From: Phenylobacterium zucineum HLK1
GTDB lineage: Bacteria; Pseudomonadota; Alphaproteobacteria; Caulobacterales; Caulobacteraceae
DNA: 64,000 nucleotides
Assembly (NCBI RefSeq): GCF_000017265.1
Contig: NC_011144.1
Coordinates: 2,148,001 to 2,212,000, forward strand
Reading direction: 5' to 3'
Positions 47,294-55,664 of the stretch are shown here, piece after piece (the stretch's first letter is position 1; every line of letters starts with the position of its first letter). The notes beneath the pieces are model-generated. The model saw only the letters and a program-made list of their open reading frames with translations. It searched no databases and was not told the origin of the DNA. Made by a program: the position numbers and the translations under genes.

Positions 47294-48193
47294 TCAGGTC
47301 GGCACGACGTCCTTGCCCGCGGCCTCCTCCTCGCGCCGGCGGCGGCGCTCGATCAGCGCCACGCACCAGATCGAGACCTCGTAGAGCAGCACGATCGGCA
47401 GGGCGAGCATGGTCTGGCTGATCGGATCGGGCGGAGTGACGATCGCGGCCACGACGAACACCGCCACGATGGCGTAGCGGCGGCCGGCCCGCAGCATCTT
47501 CGAGCCCACCAGCCCGGCCATGCCGAGCAGGGTCAGCACGACCGGCAGCTGGAAGCACAGGCCGAAGGCCAGCAGCAGGGTCGTGACGAGGCTGAGATAG
47601 TCCGAGACCTTGGGCAGGAGCTGCACCGAGATCGCCCCCGCTCCCACAATCTGCTGCGAGAGCGAGAACCACAGCACGAACGGCAGGATGACGAAGTAGA
47701 CGAGCGCGGCCCCCAGCAGGAACAGCGCCGGCGCGGCCAGCAGGAACGGCAGGAAGGCCTTGCGCTCGCGCTTGTAGAGGCCCGGCGCGACGAAGGCGTA
47801 GACCTGCCAGGCCAGCACCGGGAACGAGAGCACGATGGCCCCGAACCCGGCGAGCTTGAGCTTGGTGAAGAAGAACTCCAGCGGCGCCGTGAACACGAGC
47901 TGCAGGTTCTCGCCCCCCAGCTGCGGCAGCGACTTCACGCCCATGACCACGAACAGCAGGTCGAACGGACCCGAGGTGTGGCCGGCCCGCTGGGCCGCGA
48001 AGAGGCGCGCGGCCATCTCGAACGGGTGCAGCAGGAACTGGTAGATCGGCGTGGCGAAGCCGAAGCAGACCACGAAGCCCACGAACACCGCCGCGACGCA
48101 GATGATCAGCCGCTTGCGCAGTTCGATCAGGTGGTCGAGCAGCGGCGCGCGCGAGGCCTCGATCTCGGATTCCTCGTCCTGCCAGGCGCTCAT
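47294..48193 (-). CDS. tatC: Sec-independent translocase subunit TatC
   Basis: A 299-residue six-span core of the twin-arginine translocase, which recognises RR signal peptides. The cytoplasmic N terminus ends in the LIELRKRLIICVAAVFVGFV block with the signal-peptide-binding Glu, and FPVLAWQVYAFVAPGLYKRE plus ATPPDP-like VTPPDPISQTMLALPIVLLY follow. The start overlaps the tatB stop (ATGA). The C-terminal tail is Arg/Glu-rich. With tatA and tatB it forms a complete tat operon. Confidence 0.97.
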   Translation of the reverse strand: MSAWQDEESEIEASRAPLLDHLIELRKRLIICVAAVFVGFVVCFGFATPIYQFLLHPFEMAARLFAAQRAGHTSGPFDLLFVVMGVKSLPQLGGENLQLVFTAPLEFFFTKLKLAGFGAIVLSFPVLAWQVYAFVAPGLYKRERKAFLPFLLAAPALFLLGAALVYFVILPFVLWFSLSQQIVGAGAISVQLLPKVSDYLSLVTTLLLAFGLCFQLPVVLTLLGMAGLVGSKMLRAGRRYAIVAVFVVAAIVTPPDPISQTMLALPIVLLYEVSIWCVALIERRRRREEEAAGKDVVPT

Positions 48194-48726
48194 TCCGCGC
48201 TCCCGGCGGTCTTGCGGGCCTTGAGGCCTGGGGTCTTGGGCTTGGGCTTGGGCTTGGCGGCAGCCTTCGGTTTGGCCGCGGCTTTCGGCGCCGCCGCCGC
48301 CTTCGGCTTGGCGGCGCGCGGTTTGCGGGCGGGCTTCGGCGCAGGCTCGGCGGCCGGCTGCGGTTCCGGCTCGGGGGGCGGCGGCTCGACCGTGTTCTCG
48401 TAGCCCGTGGGGGAATGAAGCTGGACGCCTACGCCGGCGAGGCTCTTCTCGATGTCGCCGGCCGCCTCGGTCATGGCGCCGTCGGCGATGGACATGTCGG
48501 CGAACTGGCCCCGGCGCATCGCCTCGACCTCCTTGCGCAGGTCGTCCAGCTCGGACTGGCGGGCCATGTCGTCGAAGCTGGCGCGGAACTCGGAGGCCAT
48601 GGAACGGACCTTGGCCATGAACTGGCCGATCCGCCGCATCAGCAGCGGAAGGTCCTTGGGGCCCACCACGATCAGCGCCACCGCGGCGATGATCAGGAGC
48701 TCAGCGGCGCCGATCTCGGGAAGCAT
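48190..48726 (-). CDS. tatB: Sec-independent translocase subunit TatB
   Basis: A 178-residue TatB. MLPEIGAAELLIIAAVALIV is the membrane span with the conserved Glu, followed by VGPKDLPLLMRRIGQFMAKV and an amphipathic helix. The last third is a Lys/Ala/Pro repeat tail (KPKAAAKPKPKPK), low complexity and probably disordered. It partners TatC in signal-peptide recognition. Overlap with tatC shows translational coupling. Confidence 0.95.
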   Translation of the reverse strand: MLPEIGAAELLIIAAVALIVVGPKDLPLLMRRIGQFMAKVRSMASEFRASFDDMARQSELDDLRKEVEAMRRGQFADMSIADGAMTEAAGDIEKSLAGVGVQLHSPTGYENTVEPPPPEPEPQPAAEPAPKPARKPRAAKPKAAAAPKAAAKPKAAAKPKPKPKTPGLKARKTAGSAE

Positions 48727-48799
48727 TGCAGGTGGCCTAAACGCAAGCGCCGGCCGCGATCAAGCGGGCCGGCGCGCCGGTGATGTCGAATCCGCGCGG

Positions 48800-49012
48800 T
48801 CAGCCGCGGGCGCTGTCCTTGTCGCGCTCCTTGGGGAGCGGCTTGGCCGTCTCGTCCTCGGCCTGCTCGCTCTCGCCCTTCAGGCCGTCGCGGAAGGCGC
48901 GGATGCCCTTGGCGGCGTCGCCCATGATGCCCGACAGCCGGCCGCGGCCGCCGAACAGAAGCGCCACCACGACCAGCACGATGAGCCAGTGCCAGATCGA
49001 AAAAGAGCCCAT
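48800..49012 (-). CDS. tatA: Sec-independent translocase subunit TatA
   Basis: A 70-residue pore subunit. [20 protein letters not shown] is the short span, then [20 protein letters not shown] the hinge and amphipathic helix, then an acidic-basic tail. AAGGAGTTAGGCCTC precedes the ATG, and a TATATA box lies about 50 bases upstream, so a promoter for tatABC is likely here, in the 88-base gap after scpB. Confidence 0.95.
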   Translation of the reverse strand: MGSFSIWHWLIVLVVVALLFGGRGRLSGIMGDAAKGIRAFRDGLKGESEQAEDETAKPLPKERDKDSARG

Positions 49013-49100
49013 GAGGCCTAACTCCTTGTGCGTCCCCCCTTTGGAACGTCACGGCCTATATAGTCCGACCGCGCCGCGCGCGCCACGGCGACGAAGCGCC

Positions 49101-49751
49101 CTATTTCCCCGGCTCGTCCTCGCCCAGGAAGTCCACGTGGAACTCGGGGGCTTCGGCGAGGTCCAGCGGATCCTCGTCCGGCGCGGGGTCGGCCGGATTG
49201 GGAACGGCGAAGTCGGCCGGGATGTCCAGCGACAGCAGGCCCGCCGCACGCATCTCGGCCACGCCCGGCAGGTCGGCGAGGCTGGCCAGGCCGTAGTGCT
49301 CGAGGAAGGCGTCGGTGGTGCCGTAGGTGACCGGCCGGCCCGGGGTGCGGCGGCGCCCGCGCATCCGCACGAGGCCGAGCTCCAGCAGCACGTCGAGGGT
49401 GCCCTTGCTGGCCTGCACGCCGCGGACCGCCTCGATCTCGGCCCGGGTCACCGGCTGGTGATAGGCGATGATGGCGAGAGTCTCCTGAGCCGCCTTCGAC
49501 AGCCGGCGCGGCTCGTCCCGCTCCTCGGTCATCAGCCAGGCGAGGTCCTCGGCCGTCTGGAAGCGCCAGCCGCCGGCCACATGGGCCAGCACAACCCCGC
49601 GCCCCGCATACAGCCGCTGGAGCTCCTCCAGCGCACCGGCGACGTCGGCGCCCTCGGGCAGCCGGCCCTGCAGGTCCTGCTCGGTCAGCGGCCCGGCGGC
49701 GGCGAACAGCAGCGCCTCAACCTCGCGGGCGGTCTCCAGCCGGTCGGTCAC
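49101..49751 (-). CDS. scpB: Segregation and condensation protein ScpB
   Basis: A 216-residue kleisin-associated subunit of the SMC-ScpAB condensin. Two winged helices are visible: EVEALLFAAAGPLTEQDLQG and LSKAAQETLAIIAYHQPVTR, followed by EIEAVRGVQASKGTLDVLLE and GRPVTYGTTDAFLEHYGLAS, which are diagnostic. The acidic C-terminal tail (DPAPDEDPLDLAEAPE) is typical. GTG 49751 overlaps the scpA stop in a GTGA arrangement. Confidence 0.93.
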   Translation of the reverse strand: MTDRLETAREVEALLFAAAGPLTEQDLQGRLPEGADVAGALEELQRLYAGRGVVLAHVAGGWRFQTAEDLAWLMTEERDEPRRLSKAAQETLAIIAYHQPVTRAEIEAVRGVQASKGTLDVLLELGLVRMRGRRRTPGRPVTYGTTDAFLEHYGLASLADLPGVAEMRAAGLLSLDIPADFAVPNPADPAPDEDPLDLAEAPEFHVDFLGEDEPGK

Positions 49752-50557
49752 GCCGCCGCCCTCCCCCGCGCGCGCAGGTAGATGTCGGCGAAGGCCTCGA
49801 GCTGGCGGGCCTCCAGCGCGCCTTCCTTCACCAGCTCCAGGCTGGCCGAGAGGGTCGAGGCCACATAGGACGCCCGCGAGGGCATGTTCTCGGCGGCCGG
49901 GCCGAACGGGGCGACGCCGGTGAGCGGCGTCCAGCGGTCGAGGTCGGGCAGCAGCCGGCGCAGGCGCTCGCGCGCATCCTCCAGCGGATAGGCCTTGGGC
50001 GCGGCCGGCGTGTAGTGGCGGGCGGTCTCCTTGCGGCGCTGCTCGATGTAGGCGCTCATCAGGGCGTAGAGGTCGCCCTCGATCCGTCCCGACGGCACGA
50101 CCTTGATGGCCTCGGGATCGCCGCGGACGAACACTTCCTGTCCGAGCTGCGGGCGGGCCTTCAGCGCCTCGGCGGCGTTGCGCATGGCCTCCAGCTTGGC
50201 GAGGCGGAAGGCCAGCCGGGCGGCCATCTCCTCGGCCGGCGGCTCCTCCGCCTTGGGCCGCTCGGGCCTGGGCAGCAGCAGCCGCGACTTCAGATAGGCG
50301 AGCCAAGCGGCCATCACGAGGTAGTCGGCGGCCAGGCTGAAGCGCCGGCGGCGGGCCTCCTGGACGAACGCCAGGTACTGCTCGGCGAGCTTGGTCACCG
50401 ACAGCTTCAGGAGGTCGACCTTCTGGCTGCGCGCCAGGGCCAGCAGCACGTGCAGCGGACCCTCGTAACCCTCCACGTCGACGATCAGGGCCTCGCCGTC
50501 CTCGGCCGCGGTCGCGGCGGCGGCGAAATCGAGGCTGGGCTGGAAGCTCTTGCTCAC
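49748..50557 (-). CDS. scpA: Segregation and condensation protein ScpA
   Basis: A 269-residue kleisin that bridges the SMC heads. The N-terminal block VDVEGYEGPLHVLLALARSQ with KVDLLKLSVTKLAEQYLAFV is the ScpA signature, and ADYLVMAAWLAYLKSRLLLP follows. The C-terminal winged helix binds the SMC cap. GTG 50557 overlaps the nagZ stop; its own stop overlaps scpB. nagZ, scpA and scpB are therefore one coupled unit. Confidence 0.94.
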   Translation of the reverse strand: MSKSFQPSLDFAAAATAAEDGEALIVDVEGYEGPLHVLLALARSQKVDLLKLSVTKLAEQYLAFVQEARRRRFSLAADYLVMAAWLAYLKSRLLLPRPERPKAEEPPAEEMAARLAFRLAKLEAMRNAAEALKARPQLGQEVFVRGDPEAIKVVPSGRIEGDLYALMSAYIEQRRKETARHYTPAAPKAYPLEDARERLRRLLPDLDRWTPLTGVAPFGPAAENMPSRASYVASTLSASLELVKEGALEARQLEAFADIYLRARGRAAA

Positions 50558-51555
50558 CGGAAGGCCTCGTCGAAACGGGCCACCGCCTCCGCATGGTCCA
50601 GCGGCTCGGGCGCGCCGGGGATGCGCGAGAGCGCCGCCCTCGCCCGCTCGGCCGCCCGGCCCGAAAGCTCGCCTGTCCCGTCGATCACCGCCCGCATCTC
50701 GGCCATGTCACCGTTGCAGTGGAGAACCACGTCGCAGCCGGCAGCAAGCGATTCCGCCGCCCGCTCGGCCATGCCGCCGCTCAGCGCCTGCATCGACAGG
50801 TCGTCGCTCATCACGAGGCCGTCGTAGCCGATGACCCCGCGGATCACGCGCTCGAACACCCGCTCCGAGGTGGTGGCCGACCGCACGGGGTCGACGGCGG
50901 CGTAGATGACGTGGGCGGTCATCGCCATCGGCATGTCCGAGAGCGCGCGGAACGGGGCGAAGTCGCGGGCGTCCAGCGCCTCGAACGGCGCGTCCACCAC
51001 CGGCAGCTCCAGGTGGCTGTCGGCCTTGGCCCGGCCGTGGCCGGGGATGTGCTTGACCACCGGCAGGACGCAGCCGGCCATCAGGCCCTCGCAGGCGGCG
51101 CGGCCCAGCAGGGCGACGTCCTCGACCGTCTCGCCGTAGGCCCGGTCGCCGATGATCTCGTGCCCCTCGGGGTCGGGCACGTCCAGCACCGGCACGCAGT
51201 CCACGTTGATCCCGAGTTCGGCGAGGTCGTGGGCGATCAGCCGCGCGCCCAGGCGGGTGACCTCCCGGCGCCGGTCGGGCGGCAGGGCGCCGTAGGCCCG
51301 TCCCGGCGGATAGGCCCGCCACTGCGGCGGCCCCAGCCGCTGGATGCGCCCGCCCTCCTGGTCGATCAGGATCGGCGCATCGGCCCGTCCCACCGTCTCG
51401 CGGAGCGCGGCGGTGAGGCGGCGGATCTGGTCCGGCGTCTCGAGGTTGCGCGCGAACAGGATGAAGCCCCAGGGCCGCACGTCCCGGAAGAAGGCGGCCT
51501 CCTCCGCGGTCAGCGCGGGGCCCGAGCAGCCCAGGATCGCGGCCGAGACGCTCAC
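50554..51555 (-). CDS. nagZ: Beta-N-acetylhexosaminidase NagZ (glycoside hydrolase family 3)
   Basis: A 333-residue cytoplasmic enzyme that removes GlcNAc from anhydromuropeptides during wall recycling. PILIDQEGGRIQRLGPPQW, LPVVKHIPGHGRAKADSHLE (with the KHxPGHG motif and catalytic His/Asp region) and LVMSDDLSMQALSGG (nucleophile Asp) are intact. GTG 51555 overlaps the SPOR gene stop. Its recycling role connects with the Mpl-like ligase at 4840. Confidence 0.95.
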   Translation of the reverse strand: MSVSAAILGCSGPALTAEEAAFFRDVRPWGFILFARNLETPDQIRRLTAALRETVGRADAPILIDQEGGRIQRLGPPQWRAYPPGRAYGALPPDRRREVTRLGARLIAHDLAELGINVDCVPVLDVPDPEGHEIIGDRAYGETVEDVALLGRAACEGLMAGCVLPVVKHIPGHGRAKADSHLELPVVDAPFEALDARDFAPFRALSDMPMAMTAHVIYAAVDPVRSATTSERVFERVIRGVIGYDGLVMSDDLSMQALSGGMAERAAESLAAGCDVVLHCNGDMAEMRAVIDGTGELSGRAAERARAALSRIPGAPEPLDHAEAVARFDEAFR

Positions 51556-52346
51556 CGGACGAAGCAGGCCTTCCCCGCGGCCTTCAGGCGGCCGCAGAAC
51601 GCCTGGGCGTCCTCGCGGCTGGCGAAGCCGGTGACCAGGGTCCGGTAGAGCGTCGCGCCGTTGCGCTCGACCTTCTCGACGGCCTTGCCCTTGCCGGCGG
51701 CGAGCCCGGGCGCGGCGGCGACCGCCTCGTTCCAGGTCTTGTCGGCCAGCGCCGGCGAGGAGACGGCGCCCACCTGCACGGCGGCGGCGCCGGAAGCGGC
51801 CTTCGGCGCGGGGGCCGGGGCCGCCTTGGCTTCAGGCGCCTTGGGTTCCGGGGCCTTGGCCGCGGCGGGCGGCGGCGCGGCCTGGGCCGGCGCCTGGGCC
51901 GGAGCCTGGGCAGGCAGCGCGGGCCGCAGGGCGGGTTGCGGCGCACGCTGGGCCGGCGCCTGGGCCACCACAACGGGCGTGGTCGGCGCAGGGCGCGGCT
52001 GCGGCTCCTCGGGCCCCGGGGTGAAGGTCGGCACGGCCTCGGGCGCGGCGCCCGCCTCGGAGCGGTAGATCTGCAGGCCCGCGGCGGGGTCCTGCGGCTG
52101 GGCCTCTGGGGGCGCCGCGGTCTTCATGCCCTCGACCGGCACGCCGACGGCCTGGGGCGCATCCCCCGCCTGCCGGACGCCCGAGCGGTAAAAGACAAAG
52201 ATCGCCGCCACCAGGCCCGCCAGGACCAGGACGCTGATGATCAGGGTGATCGGCACGGGCCGCGCGCCCCGCACCGGCTGGCGGGCGTCGAACGAGAGGG
52301 GCGCGTCGGTCGGGGGCGTGTAGGCGCCGCGCTCGTGGTCGGACAT
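51552..52346 (-). CDS. SPOR domain-containing membrane protein
   Basis: A 264-residue single-span protein. A cytoplasmic N terminus is followed by a span (ITLIISVLVLAGLVAAIFVF), a long Pro/Ala/Gln-rich periplasmic linker with PAQ repeats, and a C-terminal SPOR domain (residues about 190-264, ending GFASREDAQAFCGRLKAAGK). SPOR domains bind denuded glycan strands at the division septum, so a cell-division role is likely. The place between dgt and nagZ is conserved in alphaproteobacteria. Confidence 0.9.
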   Translation of the reverse strand: MSDHERGAYTPPTDAPLSFDARQPVRGARPVPITLIISVLVLAGLVAAIFVFYRSGVRQAGDAPQAVGVPVEGMKTAAPPEAQPQDPAAGLQIYRSEAGAAPEAVPTFTPGPEEPQPRPAPTTPVVVAQAPAQRAPQPALRPALPAQAPAQAPAQAAPPPAAAKAPEPKAPEAKAAPAPAPKAASGAAAVQVGAVSSPALADKTWNEAVAAAPGLAAGKGKAVEKVERNGATLYRTLVTGFASREDAQAFCGRLKAAGKACFVR

Positions 52347-52496
52347 GCGTAGGCTCCGAGACGTCGTCTGGCGCGCGCCCGCGTCGGGACGCGAATCGCG
52401 CGCGTGTGGGGGCAGTCTAGCGGAGCATGGGCCCCGCCAGCGCCTGGGGGAGCCGTTTTCTGTGGGCGATCTCGGGCGGGAATGGGGCGGGCCGCC

Positions 52497-53690
52497 CTAC
52501 CCCCAGATCTCCAGGTGGAAGAGCTTGCGGTGCTCCTCGATCGCGAAGCGGTCCGTCATGCCGGCGATGTAGTCGCAGACCACCCGCGCGCGACCGGCCT
52601 CGTCGCGGCCCTGGATCTTGGCCTGCCACTCGGTGGGAAGGACGTCCGGCTCGGACATGAAGAGCTGGAACATCTCGGCCAGGATCCGCCGCGCCTGGCT
52701 GCGCGTGCGGTTCACCCGCCAGTGGCGGTACATGCGCTCCATCAGGAAGGCGCGCAGGGCGGCGAGGTCCTCGGCCATGTCGCGCGAGAAGGCGACGACC
52801 GCGTGGCCCAGGTTGCGCACGTCCTCGGGCCCGTCGACCATGCCCTCGGCCACCCGGCGGCGGGTCTCGGCCATGACGTCGTCGACCATGGCCCCGATCA
52901 TCCGGCGCACGGCCTCGAGGCGGATGATCTGCTGGTCGCAGTCGGGATAGTCGGCCAGGGCGGAGTGCACGTGCGGCCCGATCAGCGGAACGTCGAGCAG
53001 CTCCTTCAGGTGGAACAGGCCCGCGGCGACGCCGTCGTCCACGTCGTGGTTGTTGTAGGCGATGTCGTCGGCCAGGGCGGCCACCTGCGCCTCCGCCGAG
53101 GCCCAGCCCGACAGGCGCAGGTCGTACTCGGCGTCGAACTCGGCGATGGCGCTCCACGAGGGCTTGGCCAGCTTATCGGTGACCGGTCCGTTGTGCTTGA
53201 TGACCCCTTCCAGCGTCTCCCAGGTCAGGTTCAGGCCGTCGAACCGCGGATAGCGGCGCTCCAGCTTGGTGACGACCCGGAACGTCTGGACGTTGTGGTC
53301 GAAGCCGCCGAAGCCGCGCATCTGGATCTGCAGCTCGTCCTCGCCGGCGTGGCCGAACGGCGGGTGTCCGAGGTCGTGGGCCAGCGCGATGGTCTCGGCC
53401 AGGTCGGCGTCGAGGCCGAGGGCGGTCGCCACCGAGCGGGCGATCTGGGCCACCTCCAGCGAGTGGGTCAGGCGGGTGCGGAAGTGGTCGCCCTCGTGCG
53501 CCACGAAGACCTGGGTCTTCTCCTTCAGGCGGCGGAAGGCGGTGGAGTGGATGATCCGGTCGCGGTCGCGGGCGAACGGCGTGCGCGTGCGGCTCTCGGG
53601 CTCGGCGACCTTGCGGCCGCGCGAGCGGGTCGGATCTTCGGCGAAGGGAGCCCTGGCGGGGTTGGTCCGGGGGGGATTGGTCGCGGCCAT
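52497..53690 (-). CDS. dgt: Deoxyguanosinetriphosphate triphosphohydrolase-like protein
   Basis: A 397-residue HD-domain dNTPase that hydrolyses dNTPs to nucleoside and triphosphate. [20 protein letters not shown] starts the fold; [19 protein letters not shown] supplies the first His, [20 protein letters not shown] the HD pair, and [16 protein letters not shown] the last Asp. All metal ligands are present. ATG 53690 is preferred to TTG 53693. A 150-base non-coding gap separates it from the SPOR gene, where many relatives carry argS. Confidence 0.93.
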   Translation of the reverse strand: MAATNPPRTNPARAPFAEDPTRSRGRKVAEPESRTRTPFARDRDRIIHSTAFRRLKEKTQVFVAHEGDHFRTRLTHSLEVAQIARSVATALGLDADLAETIALAHDLGHPPFGHAGEDELQIQMRGFGGFDHNVQTFRVVTKLERRYPRFDGLNLTWETLEGVIKHNGPVTDKLAKPSWSAIAEFDAEYDLRLSGWASAEAQVAALADDIAYNNHDVDDGVAAGLFHLKELLDVPLIGPHVHSALADYPDCDQQIIRLEAVRRMIGAMVDDVMAETRRRVAEGMVDGPEDVRNLGHAVVAFSRDMAEDLAALRAFLMERMYRHWRVNRTRSQARRILAEMFQLFMSEPDVLPTEWQAKIQGRDEAGRARVVCDYIAGMTDRFAIEEHRKLFHLEIWG

Positions 53691-53772
53691 CAAACCATTC
53701 TAATTCGTGGCCTCTTGGTCGAAGCCGCCCAGGCCCTCATATAGTCCAGGCCATCATTTCGTTTAACAGCCG

Positions 53773-54108
53773 ATGACCACGACCGAAGACGTCACCCTTT
53801 CTCCCGCCGCCGCCGAACGCATCCGCGCCCTGGGCGAGGCCGAAGGCCGGCCGGTGATGCTGCGCGTGGCCGTGGAAGGCGGCGGCTGCTCGGGCTTCCA
53901 GTACCAGTTCGACCTGGTCGACCAGCCGCAGGCCGACGACCTGAAGGTCGAGCGCGACGGCGCCGCGGCCCTGGTGGACGTGGTCTCCCTCGCCCTGCTG
54001 AAGGGCTCGGAGATCGACTTCGTGGACGAGCTGGCCGGCGCCGAGTTCCGCATCCGCAACCCCAACGCCCGCTCCAGCTGCGGCTGCGGCGTCAGCTTCT
54101 CGATCTAG
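53773..54108 (+). CDS. erpA: Iron-sulfur cluster insertion protein ErpA (A-type carrier)
   Basis: A 111-residue HesB/IscA-fold carrier that delivers [4Fe-4S] or [2Fe-2S] clusters. The three cluster cysteines are present: VEGGGCSGFQYQF and ARSSCGCGVSFSI. ATG 53773 is the start. It is divergent from dgt, 82 bases away, an arrangement common in alphaproteobacteria. Its stop overlaps the convergent AHSA1 gene by four bases. Confidence 0.94.
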   Translation: MTTTEDVTLSPAAAERIRALGEAEGRPVMLRVAVEGGGCSGFQYQFDLVDQPQADDLKVERDGAAALVDVVSLALLKGSEIDFVDELAGAEFRIRNPNARSSCGCGVSFSI

Positions 54109-54560
54109 TCCAGCGAGGCCGCGAGCTTCTCCAGCAGCCAGCGGGTCCCCTCCTCGCGGCTGCCGGCGTCGTCGTAGCCGTCGAGGAATGCGCCCTGCTC
54201 GGTCATCACGAGGCGGGTCCCGGCGCCGTCGGGCCTGAACTCGATGGTGGCGAGGGAGACCGAGATTTTCACCCCGTCCACGTGCATGTCGTAGCCGTAG
54301 ATGATCCGGGCGTCCGGGATCACTTCGAAGTAGCGGGCCTGGAAGTCCGAGACCTTGCCGCCGGGGTGCTTGCCCCACAGCCGCTCGGACCCGCCCGAGC
54401 GGAAGTCCATCGAGCGCTCATAGCATTCGAAGCCCTCCGGGCCGTCGAACCACCGCGCCTTGGCCTCAGGGCTCGCCCAGGCGGCGAAGACCCGCGCCGG
54501 CGCGGCCGGATAGGCGCGCTCGATGCAGAAGGTGGCGTGGACGACGTTGCGGTCTGTCAT
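54105..54560 (-). CDS. SRPBCC / AHSA1 family protein
   Basis: A 151-residue START-like helix-grip protein. FCIERAYPAAPARVFAAWAS and PEAKARWFDGP begin the fold, and TRLVMTEQGAFLDGYDDAGS with REEGTRWLLEKLAASL ends it, typical of the activator-of-Hsp90 homologue group. Such proteins bind small hydrophobic ligands; the ligand is unknown. It is the last gene of a coupled GST-ArsR-AHSA1 operon (GTGA and ATGA overlaps), a partnership often seen with ArsR regulators. Confidence 0.88.
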   Translation of the reverse strand: MTDRNVVHATFCIERAYPAAPARVFAAWASPEAKARWFDGPEGFECYERSMDFRSGGSERLWGKHPGGKVSDFQARYFEVIPDARIIYGYDMHVDGVKISVSLATIEFRPDGAGTRLVMTEQGAFLDGYDDAGSREEGTRWLLEKLAASLD

Positions 54561-54898
54561 GAGGGCTCCTCGGGGTTGGCGGCCAAGTAGTCGCCCAGGC
54601 GGTCGAGGCGTTGCTCCCAGGCCGTCCGGCGGGCGTGGATCCATTGTTCGGCGCGGCTGAGCGCGGCGGGCTCGATGCGGCAGGTGCGGACCCGGCCGAC
54701 CTTCTCGGAAGCCACGACGCCGGCGGCCTCCAGCACCGCCAGGTGCTGCACCACCGCTGGCAGGCTCATGTCGAAGGGCCGCGCCAGGTCGCTCACCGAG
54801 GCGGGGCCGCGGCTCAGGCGCTCCACGATCGCACGCCGGGTGGGATCGGCGAGCGCCTGGAACAGGCCGTCGAGGCGGCCGGTCGCCAGGGGGCTCAC
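54557..54898 (-). CDS. ArsR-family transcriptional regulator
   Basis: A 113-residue winged-helix repressor. LFQALADPTRRAIVERLSRG, the helix-turn-helix PFDMSLPAVVQHLAVLEAAG and VVASEKVGRVRTCRIEPAAL are typical of the ArsR subgroup paired with SRPBCC proteins. No metal-binding CxC motif is seen, so it does not sense arsenic. The likely operator is the direct repeat at 55563-55583, in front of the first gene of its operon. The start is GTG 54898. Confidence 0.92.
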   Translation of the reverse strand: MSPLATGRLDGLFQALADPTRRAIVERLSRGPASVSDLARPFDMSLPAVVQHLAVLEAAGVVASEKVGRVRTCRIEPAALSRAEQWIHARRTAWEQRLDRLGDYLAANPEEPS

Positions 54899-55548
54899 GC
54901 CGCCTTCCGGCCGGGGAACATGTGCATGACCGGCTGCGCCTCCTGCAGCGTCCGGGCGAAGGACGGCCGCGCCTCGAGCCGGTCGAGATAGGCGCCGAGG
55001 GTGGGATGGCTGTCGCGGAACGGCGCCACCTTGTCGGCGTAGAACAGCGCCGGCGCGGCGGCGCAGTCGGCCAGGGTGAACGCCTCGCCCGCCGCCCAGG
55101 TCCGGCCGGCCAGCTCGCGCTCGAGCCAGCCATAGCTCCTGGCCAGGGTCGCGTCGGCCTGGGCCACGCCCACCGGATCGTCCCCGCCGCGGAAATTCTC
55201 GGCGACGATGCGCGAGGTCGGGTCCATCACGTAGCTGTCGAACACCCGGTCGAGCAGCCGGACGCGGAGCGCCGCCTCGGCGTCCGCCGGGATCAGGCCG
55301 GCCGAGGGCGCATGGTGCGCCTGGAGGTACTCGATGATGACGGTGGTCTCGGGGACCAGGCGGCCGCGGTCCGTATCCTCCAGCAGCGGCATCTTGCCCA
55401 TCGGCGACAGCGCCTGGAAGGCCGCCCGCCCCTCAGCGTCGCCGAAGTCGACGAGGCGCGCCTCGAACGGCAGCCCCGCCTCGTAGAGGGCGATCTTGGC
55501 CTTCCAGCAGTAGGAGGACAGCGGGTGCTGGTGAAGGATCAGGGGCAT
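54895..55548 (-). CDS. Glutathione S-transferase family protein
   Basis: A 217-residue GST. The N-terminal thioredoxin-like domain has LILHQHPLSSYCWKAKIALY (a CxxC-like Ser-Tyr-Cys-Trp region) and MGKMPLLEDTDRGRLVPETT. The C-terminal helical domain has GEAFTLADCAAAPALFYADK. ATG 55548 is chosen; an in-frame GTG at 55563 would place the operator inside the start. First gene of the ArsR-controlled operon. Confidence 0.9.
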   Translation of the reverse strand: MPLILHQHPLSSYCWKAKIALYEAGLPFEARLVDFGDAEGRAAFQALSPMGKMPLLEDTDRGRLVPETTVIIEYLQAHHAPSAGLIPADAEAALRVRLLDRVFDSYVMDPTSRIVAENFRGGDDPVGVAQADATLARSYGWLERELAGRTWAAGEAFTLADCAAAPALFYADKVAPFRDSHPTLGAYLDRLEARPSFARTLQEAQPVMHMFPGRKAA

Positions 55549-55562
55549 GGCGGCGCCTTTCA

Positions 55563-55583
55563 CTTAAGTATTTCCTTAAGTAT
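55563..55583. promoter_or_regulatory. Candidate ArsR operator: 9-bp tandem repeat
   Basis: CTTAAGTAT-TTC-CTTAAGTAT is a perfect 9-bp direct repeat with a 12-bp period. Each copy holds the palindromic core CTTAAG, so two dimers could bind on one face of the helix. It lies 15 bases upstream of the GST start and stands out as AT-rich in a GC-rich region. Confidence 0.7.
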
Positions 55584-55664
55584 CAGCCGATGGCGCAACG
55601 CGCAAGCCATTGAGCCCGGCCGCGCGCCCCACTAGCTTCCGCTCCACCTGAGCCGGAGCCTTCG

